Below, in pieces: positions 1 through 6,776 of a DNA stretch of 7,706 bases. Source of the DNA: Balneolaceae bacterium (GTDB taxonomy: Bacteria > Bacteroidota > Rhodothermia > Balneolales > Balneolaceae); NCBI GenBank assembly GCA_007127395.1, contig SKZL01000181.1:1-7706 (forward strand), written 5' to 3'. Every line of letters starts with the position of its first letter. Within the stretch, counting starts at the first letter, position 1. Made by a program: the position numbers and the translations under genes. A model generated the notes under the pieces. The model was not told where the DNA came from, did no database searches, and saw nothing but the letters and a program-made list of their open reading frames with translations.

Positions 1-54
1 ACAAATATTTATATAAATTTTTGGAATTTAGTCCAATATTTTAGAAAATAGGGT

Positions 55-1212
55 ATGATTTCCAGAACTCTTTATCAAAATATTCAATCACGATTAGATG
101 ATCCCAAGGCGATTATTCTACATGGGCCTCGTCAGGTTGGTAAAACAACTCTTCTGCAACAACTTTCAACAGAAATAGAGGCAGACATACTTTGGTGGAA
201 CGGGGATGAACCGGACATCCGATCCGATTTGGAAAATGCAACTTCAACCTGGTTGAAAGAGCAGATTGGTAAACGTAAATTTTTAATCATTGATGAAGCA
301 CAACGAATAGAAAATATAGGAATTGTCATCAAATTAATTGTTGACCAGATTCCCGGTGTAAAAGTGATTGCATCCGGTTCTTCTTCATTTGATCTGTCCA
401 ATAAAATTAATGAACCGTTAACAGGGCGAAAATGGGAATTTTTACTGTACCCTGTTTCTGTTCAAGAGATGATTGAACATCATGGGGAACGGCAGGAAGG
501 ACGTCTGTTAAGAAATCGACTGGTGTATGGATCCTACCCCGAAATTATCAACCATCCGGGTGAGGAACGTGAATATCTTAAAGAACTCGCCGGAAGTTAC
601 TTATATAAAGATATCCTGACCTGGGAAAACATTCAAAAACCTGCCAAACTTGAAAAACTTCTACAGGCTTTGGCTTTTCAAGTTGGCAGCCAGGTATCCG
701 TTAATGAACTTTCACAAACCATCGGACTGGATAATCACACTATTGAACGCTATATCGATGTACTGGAAAAAGCCTACATCATTTTCCGGCTGCAACCGTT
801 CAGCAGAAATCTCCGGAATGAAATCAAAAAATCCCAAAAGATTTATTTTTATGACAACGGCATCAGAAATGCTGTCATCAATCAATTCAGTTCGTTTGAG
901 CTGAGACAGGATAAAGGGCAGTTATGGGAAAATTTCCTTATGTGTGAACGACGAAAAATGACTCATTATCATGCCAAAAATGTAAACCGTTATTTTTGGA
1001 GAAATCATGCTCAACAGGAAATTGATTTCATTGAGGAAATTAACGGAAATGTGAATGCCTACGAATTTAAATGGAATCCAAAAGCCAAAGTATTTTTTTC
1101 CAAGTCGTTCATTAATGCCTACAAGCCACGGGTAACAGAGGGAATTCACAATGAGAATTACCTTCGTTTTGTTTTGCCTGATCACACCAAAGATTCAATT
1201 ATTGAGGGCTAA
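55..1212 (+). CDS. AAA-family ATPase with C-terminal DUF4143 (AAA_14/DUF4143 protein)
   Basis: The 385-residue product has the standard two-part layout of this widespread but poorly characterised family. The N-terminal P-loop domain shows Walker A GPRQVGKT (about residues 24-31), Walker B FLIIDEAQ (76-83) and a sensor-1-like IASGSSS (105-111). The DUF4143 part runs from about 180, with SYLYKDIL and a winged-helix-like stretch (about 200-245). It ends in a PD-(D/E)XK-like pattern: WENF (E292), EIDFI (D324) and EFKW (E337, K339). These residues suggest a restriction-nuclease fold, but activity is not established for the family. The length is normal and the gene looks intact. The ATG at 55 starts directly at the conserved N-terminus, with only a weak AGGG upstream. 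It stands alone, 83 bp before the methyltransferase, and is AT-richer: the first full sequence line inside it is 33% GC, against 52% for a line in the next gene. That fits acquisition by transfer. The cellular role is unknown. Confidence 0.9.
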   Translation: MISRTLYQNIQSRLDDPKAIILHGPRQVGKTTLLQQLSTEIEADILWWNGDEPDIRSDLENATSTWLKEQIGKRKFLIIDEAQRIENIGIVIKLIVDQIPGVKVIASGSSSFDLSNKINEPLTGRKWEFLLYPVSVQEMIEHHGERQEGRLLRNRLVYGSYPEIINHPGEEREYLKELAGSYLYKDILTWENIQKPAKLEKLLQALAFQVGSQVSVNELSQTIGLDNHTIERYIDVLEKAYIIFRLQPFSRNLRNEIKKSQKIYFYDNGIRNAVINQFSSFELRQDKGQLWENFLMCERRKMTHYHAKNVNRYFWRNHAQQEIDFIEEINGNVNAYEFKWNPKAKVFFSKSFINAYKPRVTEGIHNENYLRFVLPDHTKDSIIEG

Positions 1213-1213
1213 T

Positions 1214-1235
1214 TTTATTTGAAGTTTTAAATAAA
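1214..1235 (+). terminator. possible weak AT-only hairpin after the ATPase gene
   Basis: TTTATTT (1214-1220) and AAATAAA (1229-1235) are perfect inverted arms around an 8-nt loop, starting two bases after the ATPase stop. The stem contains no G-C pairs and no clear U-tract follows, so a terminator role is only a possibility. The rest of the 83-bp gap holds no recognisable gene or clear promoter. Confidence 0.2.
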
Positions 1236-1295
1236 TACTACAGATATACCCAAGTTTTTTTGGTTCTATTCGAAATCGCTTAAACCATTAACCCT

Positions 1296-1997
1296 ATGCC
1301 ACTGATCCTGAAAAATCGGAATCCGAACCTCATCGAATGGATGGACCGGCTGGATTGTGACAAGGAGCTGCTCTTCAATACCTACCGACAATTTAAAACC
1401 ATCAACCGACTACTCTCCGGTTGGGATAAGATTTATCGGAATTTCATCAAACCCCATCTCATTCACTCCGGTGAACCGACCTCCATCCTGGATATCGGAT
1501 GCGGAGCGGGTGATATCCTCAGATACATCAGGGATCTGGCGGAAAAAGATGGGTACAAACTTTCTCTGACCGGTATCGACCCGGATCCCAGGGCTTTAGA
1601 GTACATCGAACAGCAATCTCTATCGGAGGAGATCCGGTTTCATCCGGTTCGTTCTGAAGAGTTGATCAAAGAAGGACGTCAATTTGATATCGTCATCTCC
1701 AATCATCTGTTGCATCACTTGAACCGCGAGGAGATGTCGGCCATTTCAAAGGATGCCGCTCAGCTCGCGCGAAAAACTGTGATCTTTAGCGATATTGAGC
1801 GGAGTGATATCGGATATGCTGCTTTTAACCTCTTCGCCCCTCTCCTCTTCCGAAACAGTTATATCGTGAGGGATGGACTCATCTCCATCAAAAAAAGCTA
1901 CACCAAAAAGGAGCTGAACCGCGAATTCCCGGAACCCTGGATCGTTCAACGACAATTCCCTTTCCGGCTGCTGGCCATTCTGAAGAAGGAGCCGTAA
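1296..1997 (+). CDS. class I SAM-dependent methyltransferase
   Basis: This 233-residue protein is predicted to transfer a methyl group from S-adenosylmethionine to a small molecule. The Rossmann motifs are in order: motif I ILDIGCGAG (about 64-72), the acidic end of strand 2 GIDPDP (93-98, ribose binding) and motif IV DIVISNHLLHH (131-141). The N-terminal part, with EWMDRLD and YRQFKTINRLL, resembles the small methyltransferases that often accompany type III polyketide synthases and an FAD monooxygenase. The ATG at 1296 is the only good start: an in-frame TAA lies at 1281-1283, and there is no Shine-Dalgarno site. Its TAA (1995-1997) shares one base with the ATG of the first 48-bp repeat, and the AAGGAG at 1986-1991 lies inside its last codons, so translation of what follows is probably coupled. 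The substrate cannot be read from sequence. The fold assignment is firm and the pathway is inferred. Confidence 0.88.
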   Translation: MPLILKNRNPNLIEWMDRLDCDKELLFNTYRQFKTINRLLSGWDKIYRNFIKPHLIHSGEPTSILDIGCGAGDILRYIRDLAEKDGYKLSLTGIDPDPRALEYIEQQSLSEEIRFHPVRSEELIKEGRQFDIVISNHLLHHLNREEMSAISKDAAQLARKTVIFSDIERSDIGYAAFNLFAPLLFRNSYIVRDGLISIKKSYTKKELNREFPEPWIVQRQFPFRLLAILKKEP

Positions 1998-2131
1998 TGA
2001 ACAAAATTTCAAATGAAGTTGATATCGTGATATAAGGAGCTGTAATGAACAAAATTCCAAATGAAGTTGATATCGTGATATAAGGAGCTGTGATGAAAAG
2101 TAATCCAAATGAAGTTGATATCGTAATATAA
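1997..2131 (+). other. three 12-codon mini-ORFs ahead of the monooxygenase
   Basis: The mini-ORFs are 1997-2035 (MNKISNEVDIVI), 2045-2083 (MNKIPNEVDIVI) and 2093-2131 (MKSNPNEVDIVI), each ending in TAA. Each has a Shine-Dalgarno site 5 nt before its ATG (AAGGAG, spacer CYGTR) at least as good as that of the real gene, so they are probably translated. A ribosome stopping at each TAA sits on the next Shine-Dalgarno site, 9 nt before the next ATG. The peptides copy the monooxygenase N-terminus up to the glycine-rich loop and are unlikely to have a function of their own. They have no run of repeated codons that would suggest a classical attenuator. Confidence 0.5.
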
Positions 2132-2135
2132 GAAG
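2130..2135 (+). promoter_or_regulatory. degenerate ribosome-binding site of the monooxygenase gene
   Basis: AAGAAG lies 5 nt before the ATG at 2141. The three upstream copies have the better AAGGAG. The only copy that serves the full-length protein is therefore the weakest, which would make its translation depend on ribosomes arriving from the mini-ORFs. It also decides the start: the ATG at 2141 has correct spacing, while the GTG at 2138 is only 2 nt away. Confidence 0.5.
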
Positions 2136-2140
2136 CTGTG

Positions 2141-3310
2141 ATGAACAAAAATCCAAGTGATGTCGATATCGTGATATGCGGAGGTGGCCCAATCGGCTTA
2201 TACCTCGCCGGCAGGCTGATGCAAAAAGGCTTCTCTTGCAGGGTCATTGAAAAAAAGATGGAGATTTTTCAACACTCCAGATCACTGGGCATTCACCCTG
2301 TCTCGATGGAGCTGTTTGAACGCGCCGGTATTGCAGGCCGGTTTCTGGAATCCGGACTTCAAATCCGTAGAGGAATTGCTTTCTGGAACCGGGATCGCCT
2401 GGGTGAAATCTCATTCGACAACTGCCCAAAACCGTTCAACTACATCCTGGCCCTTCCACAGTGGCAAACAGAATCCATTCTTCAGGATTGGGTTTTGAGC
2501 CTGGATCAGAATGCACTGATCCGCGGCGCAGAAGTGATCACCATAGAGGATTTGGATCACTCCGTCACAACAACTTACAAAATGGAGAATGGAGCGCAGA
2601 ATACGATCCACTCCCGGTTTCTCGTGGGGTGTGACGGGTTCAATAGTTTTGTCAGAAAATCGACGGATATCCCGTTTCAAGGTAAACCCTATCCGGACAG
2701 TTATCTCATGGGTGATTTTACGGATAACACCGAATTCGGAACCAACGCCGCTGTCTATCTGCATGAGGAAGGTCTGATTGAGTCGTTCCCACTTCCGAAC
2801 GGCCTGCGCAGGTGGGTGGTGAAGACCGATCATAGGATTCAAGAACCAACTCCTGATCTGCTAATTCAATTGATATTTGATAGAATCGGACACAAACTCT
2901 CCGGTTCCAACTGTGAAATGTTGAGCAGCTTTGGTGTTCAACACTATCTGGCTCAAATGATGGCGAGCGGAAATATCTTTCTAGCCGGTGATGCAGCCCA
3001 TGTGGTGAGCCCGATCGGCGGACAAGGCATGAACCTGGGATGGCTGGATGCTGAAGCGTGCTCAGAATCGATCAGCCGGAGCTTTAAAGAGCCTCAAAAA
3101 CAGAACAGCCTATTCTTATTATACTCAAAAAAACAGCGAAAGGTTGCAAAACAGGTGGCCAAACGCGCAGAAATGAACATGTGGCTCGGCAGAAAGGAGA
3201 GTTCCAAACTACCGGTAAAATGGGCCATGGCTATGATTTTGAATACACCGTTATCGGGTCTGCTTGCGAAAATTTTCACAATGCGGGGCTTGGGAAAGTG
3301 GTGGATTTAA
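2141..3310 (+). CDS. FAD-dependent monooxygenase/oxidoreductase (UbiH/PHBH-like)
   Basis: This 389-residue flavoprotein of the class A monooxygenase superfamily shows all three diagnostic motifs: the dinucleotide loop CGGGPIG (G14, G16, G19) followed by the ribose-binding acid in VIEKK (E37), the DG motif CDGFNSFVR (about 164-172), and the GD motif GDAAHVVSPIGGQG (283-296). Family members use NAD(P)H and O2 to hydroxylate or oxidise aromatic or polyketide substrates; the substrate here is unknown. The length is normal. No signal peptide or clear membrane segment is present; the C-terminus is mildly hydrophobic and basic (about 358-389). It forms one unit with the methyltransferase, separated only by the 48-bp repeats, which suggests that both modify the same product. 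The ATG at 2141 is preferred over the GTG at 2138 because the repeat alignment and Shine-Dalgarno spacing both point to it. A geranylgeranyl-reductase-like role is a less likely alternative. Confidence 0.9.
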   Translation: MNKNPSDVDIVICGGGPIGLYLAGRLMQKGFSCRVIEKKMEIFQHSRSLGIHPVSMELFERAGIAGRFLESGLQIRRGIAFWNRDRLGEISFDNCPKPFNYILALPQWQTESILQDWVLSLDQNALIRGAEVITIEDLDHSVTTTYKMENGAQNTIHSRFLVGCDGFNSFVRKSTDIPFQGKPYPDSYLMGDFTDNTEFGTNAAVYLHEEGLIESFPLPNGLRRWVVKTDHRIQEPTPDLLIQLIFDRIGHKLSGSNCEMLSSFGVQHYLAQMMASGNIFLAGDAAHVVSPIGGQGMNLGWLDAEACSESISRSFKEPQKQNSLFLLYSKKQRKVAKQVAKRAEMNMWLGRKESSKLPVKWAMAMILNTPLSGLLAKIFTMRGLGKWWI

Positions 3311-3351
3311 CTGTATTCAGTAGTAGAGATTTTGCTACACATGCCTGTCTG

Positions 3352-3386
3352 GGCAGAAGGCAGAGGGCAGAGGGCAGACGGCAGAG
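3352..3386. repeat. five tandem heptamers GGCAGAN
   Basis: The run is GGCAGAA, GGCAGAG, GGCAGAG, GGCAGAC, GGCAGAG, with exact 7-bp periodicity and only the seventh base varying. A small hairpin (TGCCT 3342-3346 with AGGCA 3358-3362) overlaps its start. It resembles the short tandemly repeated repetitive (STRR) heptamers of bacterial intergenic DNA. It is purine-rich on this strand and non-coding. Confidence 0.85.
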
Positions 3387-3393
3387 GAGTGGC

Positions 3394-3407
3394 TTTCAGC
3401 TATCAGC
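3394..3407. repeat. heptamer pair TTTCAGC/TATCAGC
   Basis: Two adjacent 7-mers differ at one position and are followed by a T7 run (3408-3414). They are eight bases downstream of the GGCAGAN array and have the same period but a different sequence. Confidence 0.5.
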
Positions 3408-3440
3408 TTTTTTTGGTCAATGGATAAAATCTCATTAGGA

Positions 3441-3547
3441 AGTCCTCCTGAATTTATTTCAGGATCTCCAAACCACTTAGTAATGCAAAATCCATTGATC
3501 TTGCATAACTCATACGTATTGAGATCCTGAGTTCCCTCAGGATGACT
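3441..3547. repeat. 107-bp palindromic REP/MITE-like repeat
   Basis: The element is one long imperfect palindrome centred near 3494/3495. The arms TCAGGATCTC (3459-3468) and GAGATCCTGA (3521-3530) are perfect. The inner arms 3480-3492 and 3497-3509 match at 11 of 13, and the intervening bases align without gaps around the same centre. Each end carries its own hairpin: TCCTGAA-TTTAT-TTCAGGA (3446-3464) and ATCCTGAG-TTCC-CTCAGGAT (3524-3543). Two REP-type hairpins in inverted orientation around a palindromic core is the layout of a BIME or small MITE. It encodes nothing and could fold in transcripts from either flanking gene. Confidence 0.75.
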
Positions 3548-3593
3548 CTGTACTTTTATTCTTCTGCCTTTTGCTTTCCACTTCACAGATCAT

Positions 3594-3614
3594 CATTCGA
3601 CATTCATCATTCTG
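3594..3614. repeat. three tandem heptamers CATTCNN
   Basis: CATTCGA, CATTCAT and CATTCTG follow one another with exact 7-bp spacing shortly before the acnA stop codon. This is the third distinct heptamer in the same intergenic region. Confidence 0.6.
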
Positions 3615-3642
3615 ACTTCAAAGAATGCTTCTGCCTCTACAA

Positions 3643-6357
3643 CTATCCCTTCTTATCCTCCTCCACATAATCACGCAACACCTTATGCAGAATCCCTCCA
3701 TTGCGATAGTAGTCGATCTCGACCGGCGTATCGATTCGGCAAACCGTGTTAAACTTCAGTACAGTTCCATCCTCTTTTTTAGCTTCCACTTTAACGATCT
3801 GCCGCGGCTTTAAATCATCGTCCACATGAATGGTAAACGACTCGCTTCCGTCCAGACCCAGACTCTCATGAGTCTCCCCGTCTGCAAACTGCAGCGGTAG
3901 AACTCCCATACCAACCAGGTTCGACCGATGGATGCGCTCATATGAAGCTGCAATCACTGCCTTCACACCCAGCAAAATGGTTCCCTTGGCAGCCCAGTCT
4001 CGGGATGATCCGGTTCCATACTCATGACCCACAATCGCCACAAGGGGTGTGCCACTCTCTTTGTATCGATTGGCCGCATCAAAAATAGAGGTGATCTCTC
4101 CGGTCGGGTGGTATTTGGTAAAGCCACCCTCCGTGCCCGGTGCAAGCTGATTTTTGAACCGCACATTGGCAAATGTACCACGTGTCATCACACGATCATT
4201 CCCCCTTCTGGATCCGTAAGAGTTGAAATCACGCTCTTCCACGCCATTCTCGACCAGATACTGTCCGGCCGGACTCTCTTTTTTGATATTCCCGGCAGGC
4301 GAGATATGATCTGTAGTAATCGAATTGCCCACTTTCACCAATACCCTTGCATCCTTGATCGGTGTAATCGGATCAGGCAGTTCACTCATTCCCTGGAAGA
4401 ACGGTGGTTCCTGGATATAGGTGGAGTCCGCTTTCCATTCATAGAGTTCACCGCCGCCAACGGGAATATTGTCCCACGCTTCCGATTCAAAGATATCGCT
4501 GTACATCTTGTCGAACAGTTCCGGGCGAATCGCTTCATCCAGAAACTCGGTAATTTCATCACTGGTTGGCCATACATCTTTCAGATAGACATCATTGCCA
4601 TCTCTGTCTTTTCCGAGAGGCTCACTGGAAAGATCAATGTCAACAGTCCCGGCCAGTGCATAGGCCACTACCAACGGTGGTGATGCCAGATAGTTGGCTT
4701 TCACATACGGATGAATACGTCCTTCAAAATTTCTGTTTCCTGAAAGCACACCTGCAACAACCAGGTCCCCCTCTTTCACTGCATTCTCAACAGCTTCCGG
4801 CAGCGGGCCCGAATTCCCGATACAGGTTGTACAACCATAACCCACCAGGTTAAATCCGAGCTGGTTCATATAGTCGGTAAGCCCCGCTTCATTCAAATAC
4901 TCAGTTACAACTCTTGAACCCGGTGCAAGCGATGTTTTCACATAAGGTGGCACTTTCATCCCTTTTTCGACAGCTTTTTTAGCAATGATACCGGCTCCCA
5001 GCATCACACTTGGGTTGGATGTGTTGGTACAGCTTGTGATTGCAGCAATCACCACATCACCATGCTTCATCTCAATCTCCTGTCCGTTTTTGAACACACC
5101 TTTATTCGCCAGTTTCTCTTGTGTCAAATTGAAACCCATTGTCGGATCATCGCTGGTCAGGCAAGCCTCAAACGTCTTCTTCATATTGGGTAAAGTAATA
5201 CGGTCTTGCGGACGCTTGGGTCCCGCCAGGGATGTCTCTACATCTCCCAGATCCAGTTCCAGCACCTCTGTAAAGACCGGATCAGGTGTATCATCGGTTC
5301 TGAAAAGCCCCTGCTCTTTCATGTAGTGCTCAACAAGTTTCACCTGCTCGTCGGAGCGACCGGTTCGGCTCATATATCGCAGAGCTTCACTGTCGATCGG
5401 GAAGAAGCCCATCGTTGCACCATACTCCGGCGACATATTGGCAATGGTGGCTCTGTCCGGCAGGCTCATATTGCTTAACCCCGGCCCAAAAAATTCCACA
5501 AATTTACTGACCACACCGTGCCGGCGCAGCATTTCAGTAACGGTCAGGGTCAGGTCGGTTGCTGTAATACCTTCACGCAGTTTACCGGTCAGTTTCACAC
5601 CGACTACTTCCGGAACGAGCATATAGATCGGCTGACCGAGCATGGCTGCTTCCGCTTCAATTCCGCCAACGCCCCAGCCCAGAATTCCAAGGCCGTTGAT
5701 CATCGTGGTGTGAGAATCGGTACCCACAAGTGTATCCGGATAGGCTACGGTTGAACCGTCCTTCTCCTTGCGTGTAAAGACCCCTTTTGCCAGGTACTCC
5801 AGGTTCACCTGGTGAACAATACCGCGGCCGGGCGGCACCACGCGGAAATTATCAAATGCCTCCTTACCCCACTTCAAAAATTCATAACGCTCTCTGTTGC
5901 GCTCCATCTCGCGCTCCACATTAAACATAAAGGCGTACTCCTGTCCAAACATATCGACCTGTACCGAGTGATCGATCACCAGATCCACCGGAACTTGCGG
6001 GTTGATCGACTGAGGATTGCCTCCCATCTTCTTCATTGCAGAACGAAGTGCAGCCAGGTCAACGACAGCCGGCACACCTGTAAAATCCTGCAGAACCACA
6101 CGCGATGGCTTGAACGGTATTTCACCGGCAGGTTTCTTTGCATTGTACTCCGATAATATTTTGATATCCTTTTCAGTGATTGCGTAACCATCACACTCTC
6201 TCAGTACGGCCTCAAGCAAGATTTTTATTGAAAATGGCAACTTGCTGATATTACCATAACCCATCTCCTCCAGTTTCGTCAAACTATAAAGATGCGCCTC
6301 CCCTGTTCCTGTATTAAAAGCTACTTTCGTCTTGGCAAGTGGGTTTTTGGTTTCCAT
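3643..6357 (-). CDS. acnA: aconitate hydratase AcnA (aconitase A/IRP1 type)
   Basis: This cytoplasmic [4Fe-4S] enzyme interconverts citrate and isocitrate through cis-aconitate in the TCA cycle. The 904-residue length matches the AcnA/IRP1 class (about 890-900), not the roughly 750-residue mitochondrial type. Numbering from the ATG, the sequence shows the substrate and catalytic segment [14 protein letters not shown] (about 211-224), cluster cysteines C443 ([11 protein letters not shown]), C509 and C512 ([12 protein letters not shown]), the conserved YGSRRGNDR (about 714-722) and the swivel-domain loop [12 protein letters not shown] (about 782-793). None of the expected key residues is missing. 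ATG 6357 is chosen because GAGGAA (6372-6367 on the minus strand) is 9 nt upstream; the in-frame TTG at 6366 touches that site and cannot use it. It is monocistronic here, convergent with the monooxygenase and divergent from rplM. The stop is TAG. Other HACN hydratases are possible but less likely given the full AcnA-like length and motifs. Confidence 0.97.
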   Translation of the reverse strand: METKNPLAKTKVAFNTGTGEAHLYSLTKLEEMGYGNISKLPFSIKILLEAVLRECDGYAITEKDIKILSEYNAKKPAGEIPFKPSRVVLQDFTGVPAVVDLAALRSAMKKMGGNPQSINPQVPVDLVIDHSVQVDMFGQEYAFMFNVEREMERNRERYEFLKWGKEAFDNFRVVPPGRGIVHQVNLEYLAKGVFTRKEKDGSTVAYPDTLVGTDSHTTMINGLGILGWGVGGIEAEAAMLGQPIYMLVPEVVGVKLTGKLREGITATDLTLTVTEMLRRHGVVSKFVEFFGPGLSNMSLPDRATIANMSPEYGATMGFFPIDSEALRYMSRTGRSDEQVKLVEHYMKEQGLFRTDDTPDPVFTEVLELDLGDVETSLAGPKRPQDRITLPNMKKTFEACLTSDDPTMGFNLTQEKLANKGVFKNGQEIEMKHGDVVIAAITSCTNTSNPSVMLGAGIIAKKAVEKGMKVPPYVKTSLAPGSRVVTEYLNEAGLTDYMNQLGFNLVGYGCTTCIGNSGPLPEAVENAVKEGDLVVAGVLSGNRNFEGRIHPYVKANYLASPPLVVAYALAGTVDIDLSSEPLGKDRDGNDVYLKDVWPTSDEITEFLDEAIRPELFDKMYSDIFESEAWDNIPVGGGELYEWKADSTYIQEPPFFQGMSELPDPITPIKDARVLVKVGNSITTDHISPAGNIKKESPAGQYLVENGVEERDFNSYGSRRGNDRVMTRGTFANVRFKNQLAPGTEGGFTKYHPTGEITSIFDAANRYKESGTPLVAIVGHEYGTGSSRDWAAKGTILLGVKAVIAASYERIHRSNLVGMGVLPLQFADGETHESLGLDGSESFTIHVDDDLKPRQIVKVEAKKEDGTVLKFNTVCRIDTPVEIDYYRNGGILHKVLRDYVEEDKKG

Positions 6358-6542
6358 AAAGTTCAATTCCTCAATATATTTCGTCTATCAGTGTTACATT
6401 TACTTAGCCTGTGAAAATAAGAATATTTTCGCAGAATATCTCCTGCCGGTCTCCCTCACTCCTGAAAGAGAAAAACCTCTATAGTTCATTCAGTTTAACT
6501 GGTCATGAAAACTAAACATCAGAATATTTTATCTGGTTCTTT

Positions 6543-6669
6543 AACGTGAATTCGGGATAAGAATGATGATAAATGGTTAAATACGTCATATTGAGCGCAA
6601 TCCCGAAATGTTTCTGGGTGAAGTCGCTCATTTTTTGCCCGCGCTCCTCTTTTATCCCGAACTCACGTT
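6543..6669. mobile_element. 127-bp MITE-like element with 18-bp terminal inverted repeats
   Basis: The left end 6543-6560 (AACGTGAATTCGGGATAA) and the right end 6652-6669 (TTATCCCGAACTCACGTT) are reverse complements at 17 of 18 positions. The interior is non-coding and holds a second nested inverted pair, GAGCGC (6593-6598) with GCGCTC (6641-6646). The octamer ATCCCGAA of the right end also occurs inside at 6600-6607. This is the expected structure of a miniature inverted-repeat element mobilised in trans by an IS transposase. I see no clear target-site duplication, so the insertion may be old, or the family may make a very short one or none. Confidence 0.65.
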
Positions 6670-6745
6670 TATTAGATGGATCCGGTCAGTTTTTGTGAAA
6701 AAGCAGATTATTTTACTGAAAACGAAACTTTCTTTAGTAAAAATA

Positions 6746-6776
6746 TTGCAATCGACAAGATTTACTCTTATTTTTT
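6746..6776 (+). promoter_or_regulatory. candidate Bacteroidota-type promoter for rplM-rpsI
   Basis: TTG (6746-6748), a 20-bp spacer and TATTTTTT (6769-6776) approximate the Bacteroidota housekeeping consensus of a -33 TTG and a -7 TAnnTTTG, missing only the final G. Transcription would begin near 6780-6785, giving a leader of about 30 nt before the GTG. The surrounding sequence is AT-rich, so a chance match is possible. Confidence 0.35.

Larger units (their letters stand above)
1986..2188 (+). repeat. 48-bp tandem repeat of a translation-initiation region
   Basis: Three complete 48-bp units start at ATGs 1997, 2045 and 2093. A fourth, diverged unit (2141-2188) is the real 5' end of the monooxygenase gene. 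Units 1 and 2 differ at 2 positions, units 2 and 3 at 6, and unit 2 and the gene copy at 9 of 48. Each unit contains an ATG, 12 codons ending in VDIVI, a TAA, then GGAGCTGTR leading to the next ATG. The Shine-Dalgarno sites are AAGGAG at 1986-1991, 2034-2039 and 2082-2087, weakened to AAGAAG at 2130-2135. Because 48 is a multiple of 3, all copies share the gene's frame. In the gene, the segment matching TAAGGAGCTG reads TGCGGAGGTG and encodes the FAD-binding glycine loop. The array thus looks like slippage duplication between GGAG in the glycine-loop codons and GGAG of the ribosome-binding site. Confidence 0.93.
3311..3642. other. gene-free region between convergent genes, rich in small repeats
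   Basis: These 332 bases between the convergent monooxygenase and acnA stops show no believable gene. They hold tandem heptamers of several sequences (3352-3386, 3394-3407, 3594-3614), single inverted copies of the first heptamer (TTCTGCC at 3562-3568 and 3629-3635), and a palindromic repeat at 3441-3547. I see no classical stem-plus-T-tract terminator for either gene, although the palindrome's hairpins could act as 3' barriers on both strands. Confidence 0.7.

Noticed and set aside
1250..1263. CCAA and TTGG around a T-run, read as a hairpin or promoter before the methyltransferase
   Set aside because: The stem is only four pairs and no convincing -33/-7 pair could be placed around it.
2138..2140. 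GTG one codon before the monooxygenase ATG
   Set aside because: It is only 2 nt from AAGAAG, while the repeat alignment and 5-nt spacing identify the ATG at 2141.
1997..2188. CRISPR array as an explanation of the regularly spaced repeats
   Set aside because: The units are contiguous, with no unique spacers, and their content is start codon, coding sequence and Shine-Dalgarno site.
1746..2247. Minus-strand open frames with repeated RYQLHL or TISTSF segments, resembling a repeat protein
   Set aside because: They are the antisense reading of the 48-bp tandem units and the methyltransferase end; the periodicity comes from the DNA repeat.
3335..3586. Minus-strand open frame across the heptamers and palindrome
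   Set aside because: It consists of translated repeats, has no family resemblance and lies downstream of the acnA stop.
4024..4683. A 219-residue plus-strand open frame inside acnA
   Set aside because: It is fully antisense to an intact aconitase, with no recognisable domain or ribosome-binding site.
6358..6366. TTG start adding three residues to AcnA
   Set aside because: It directly abuts its Shine-Dalgarno site; the ATG at 6357 has proper 9-nt spacing.
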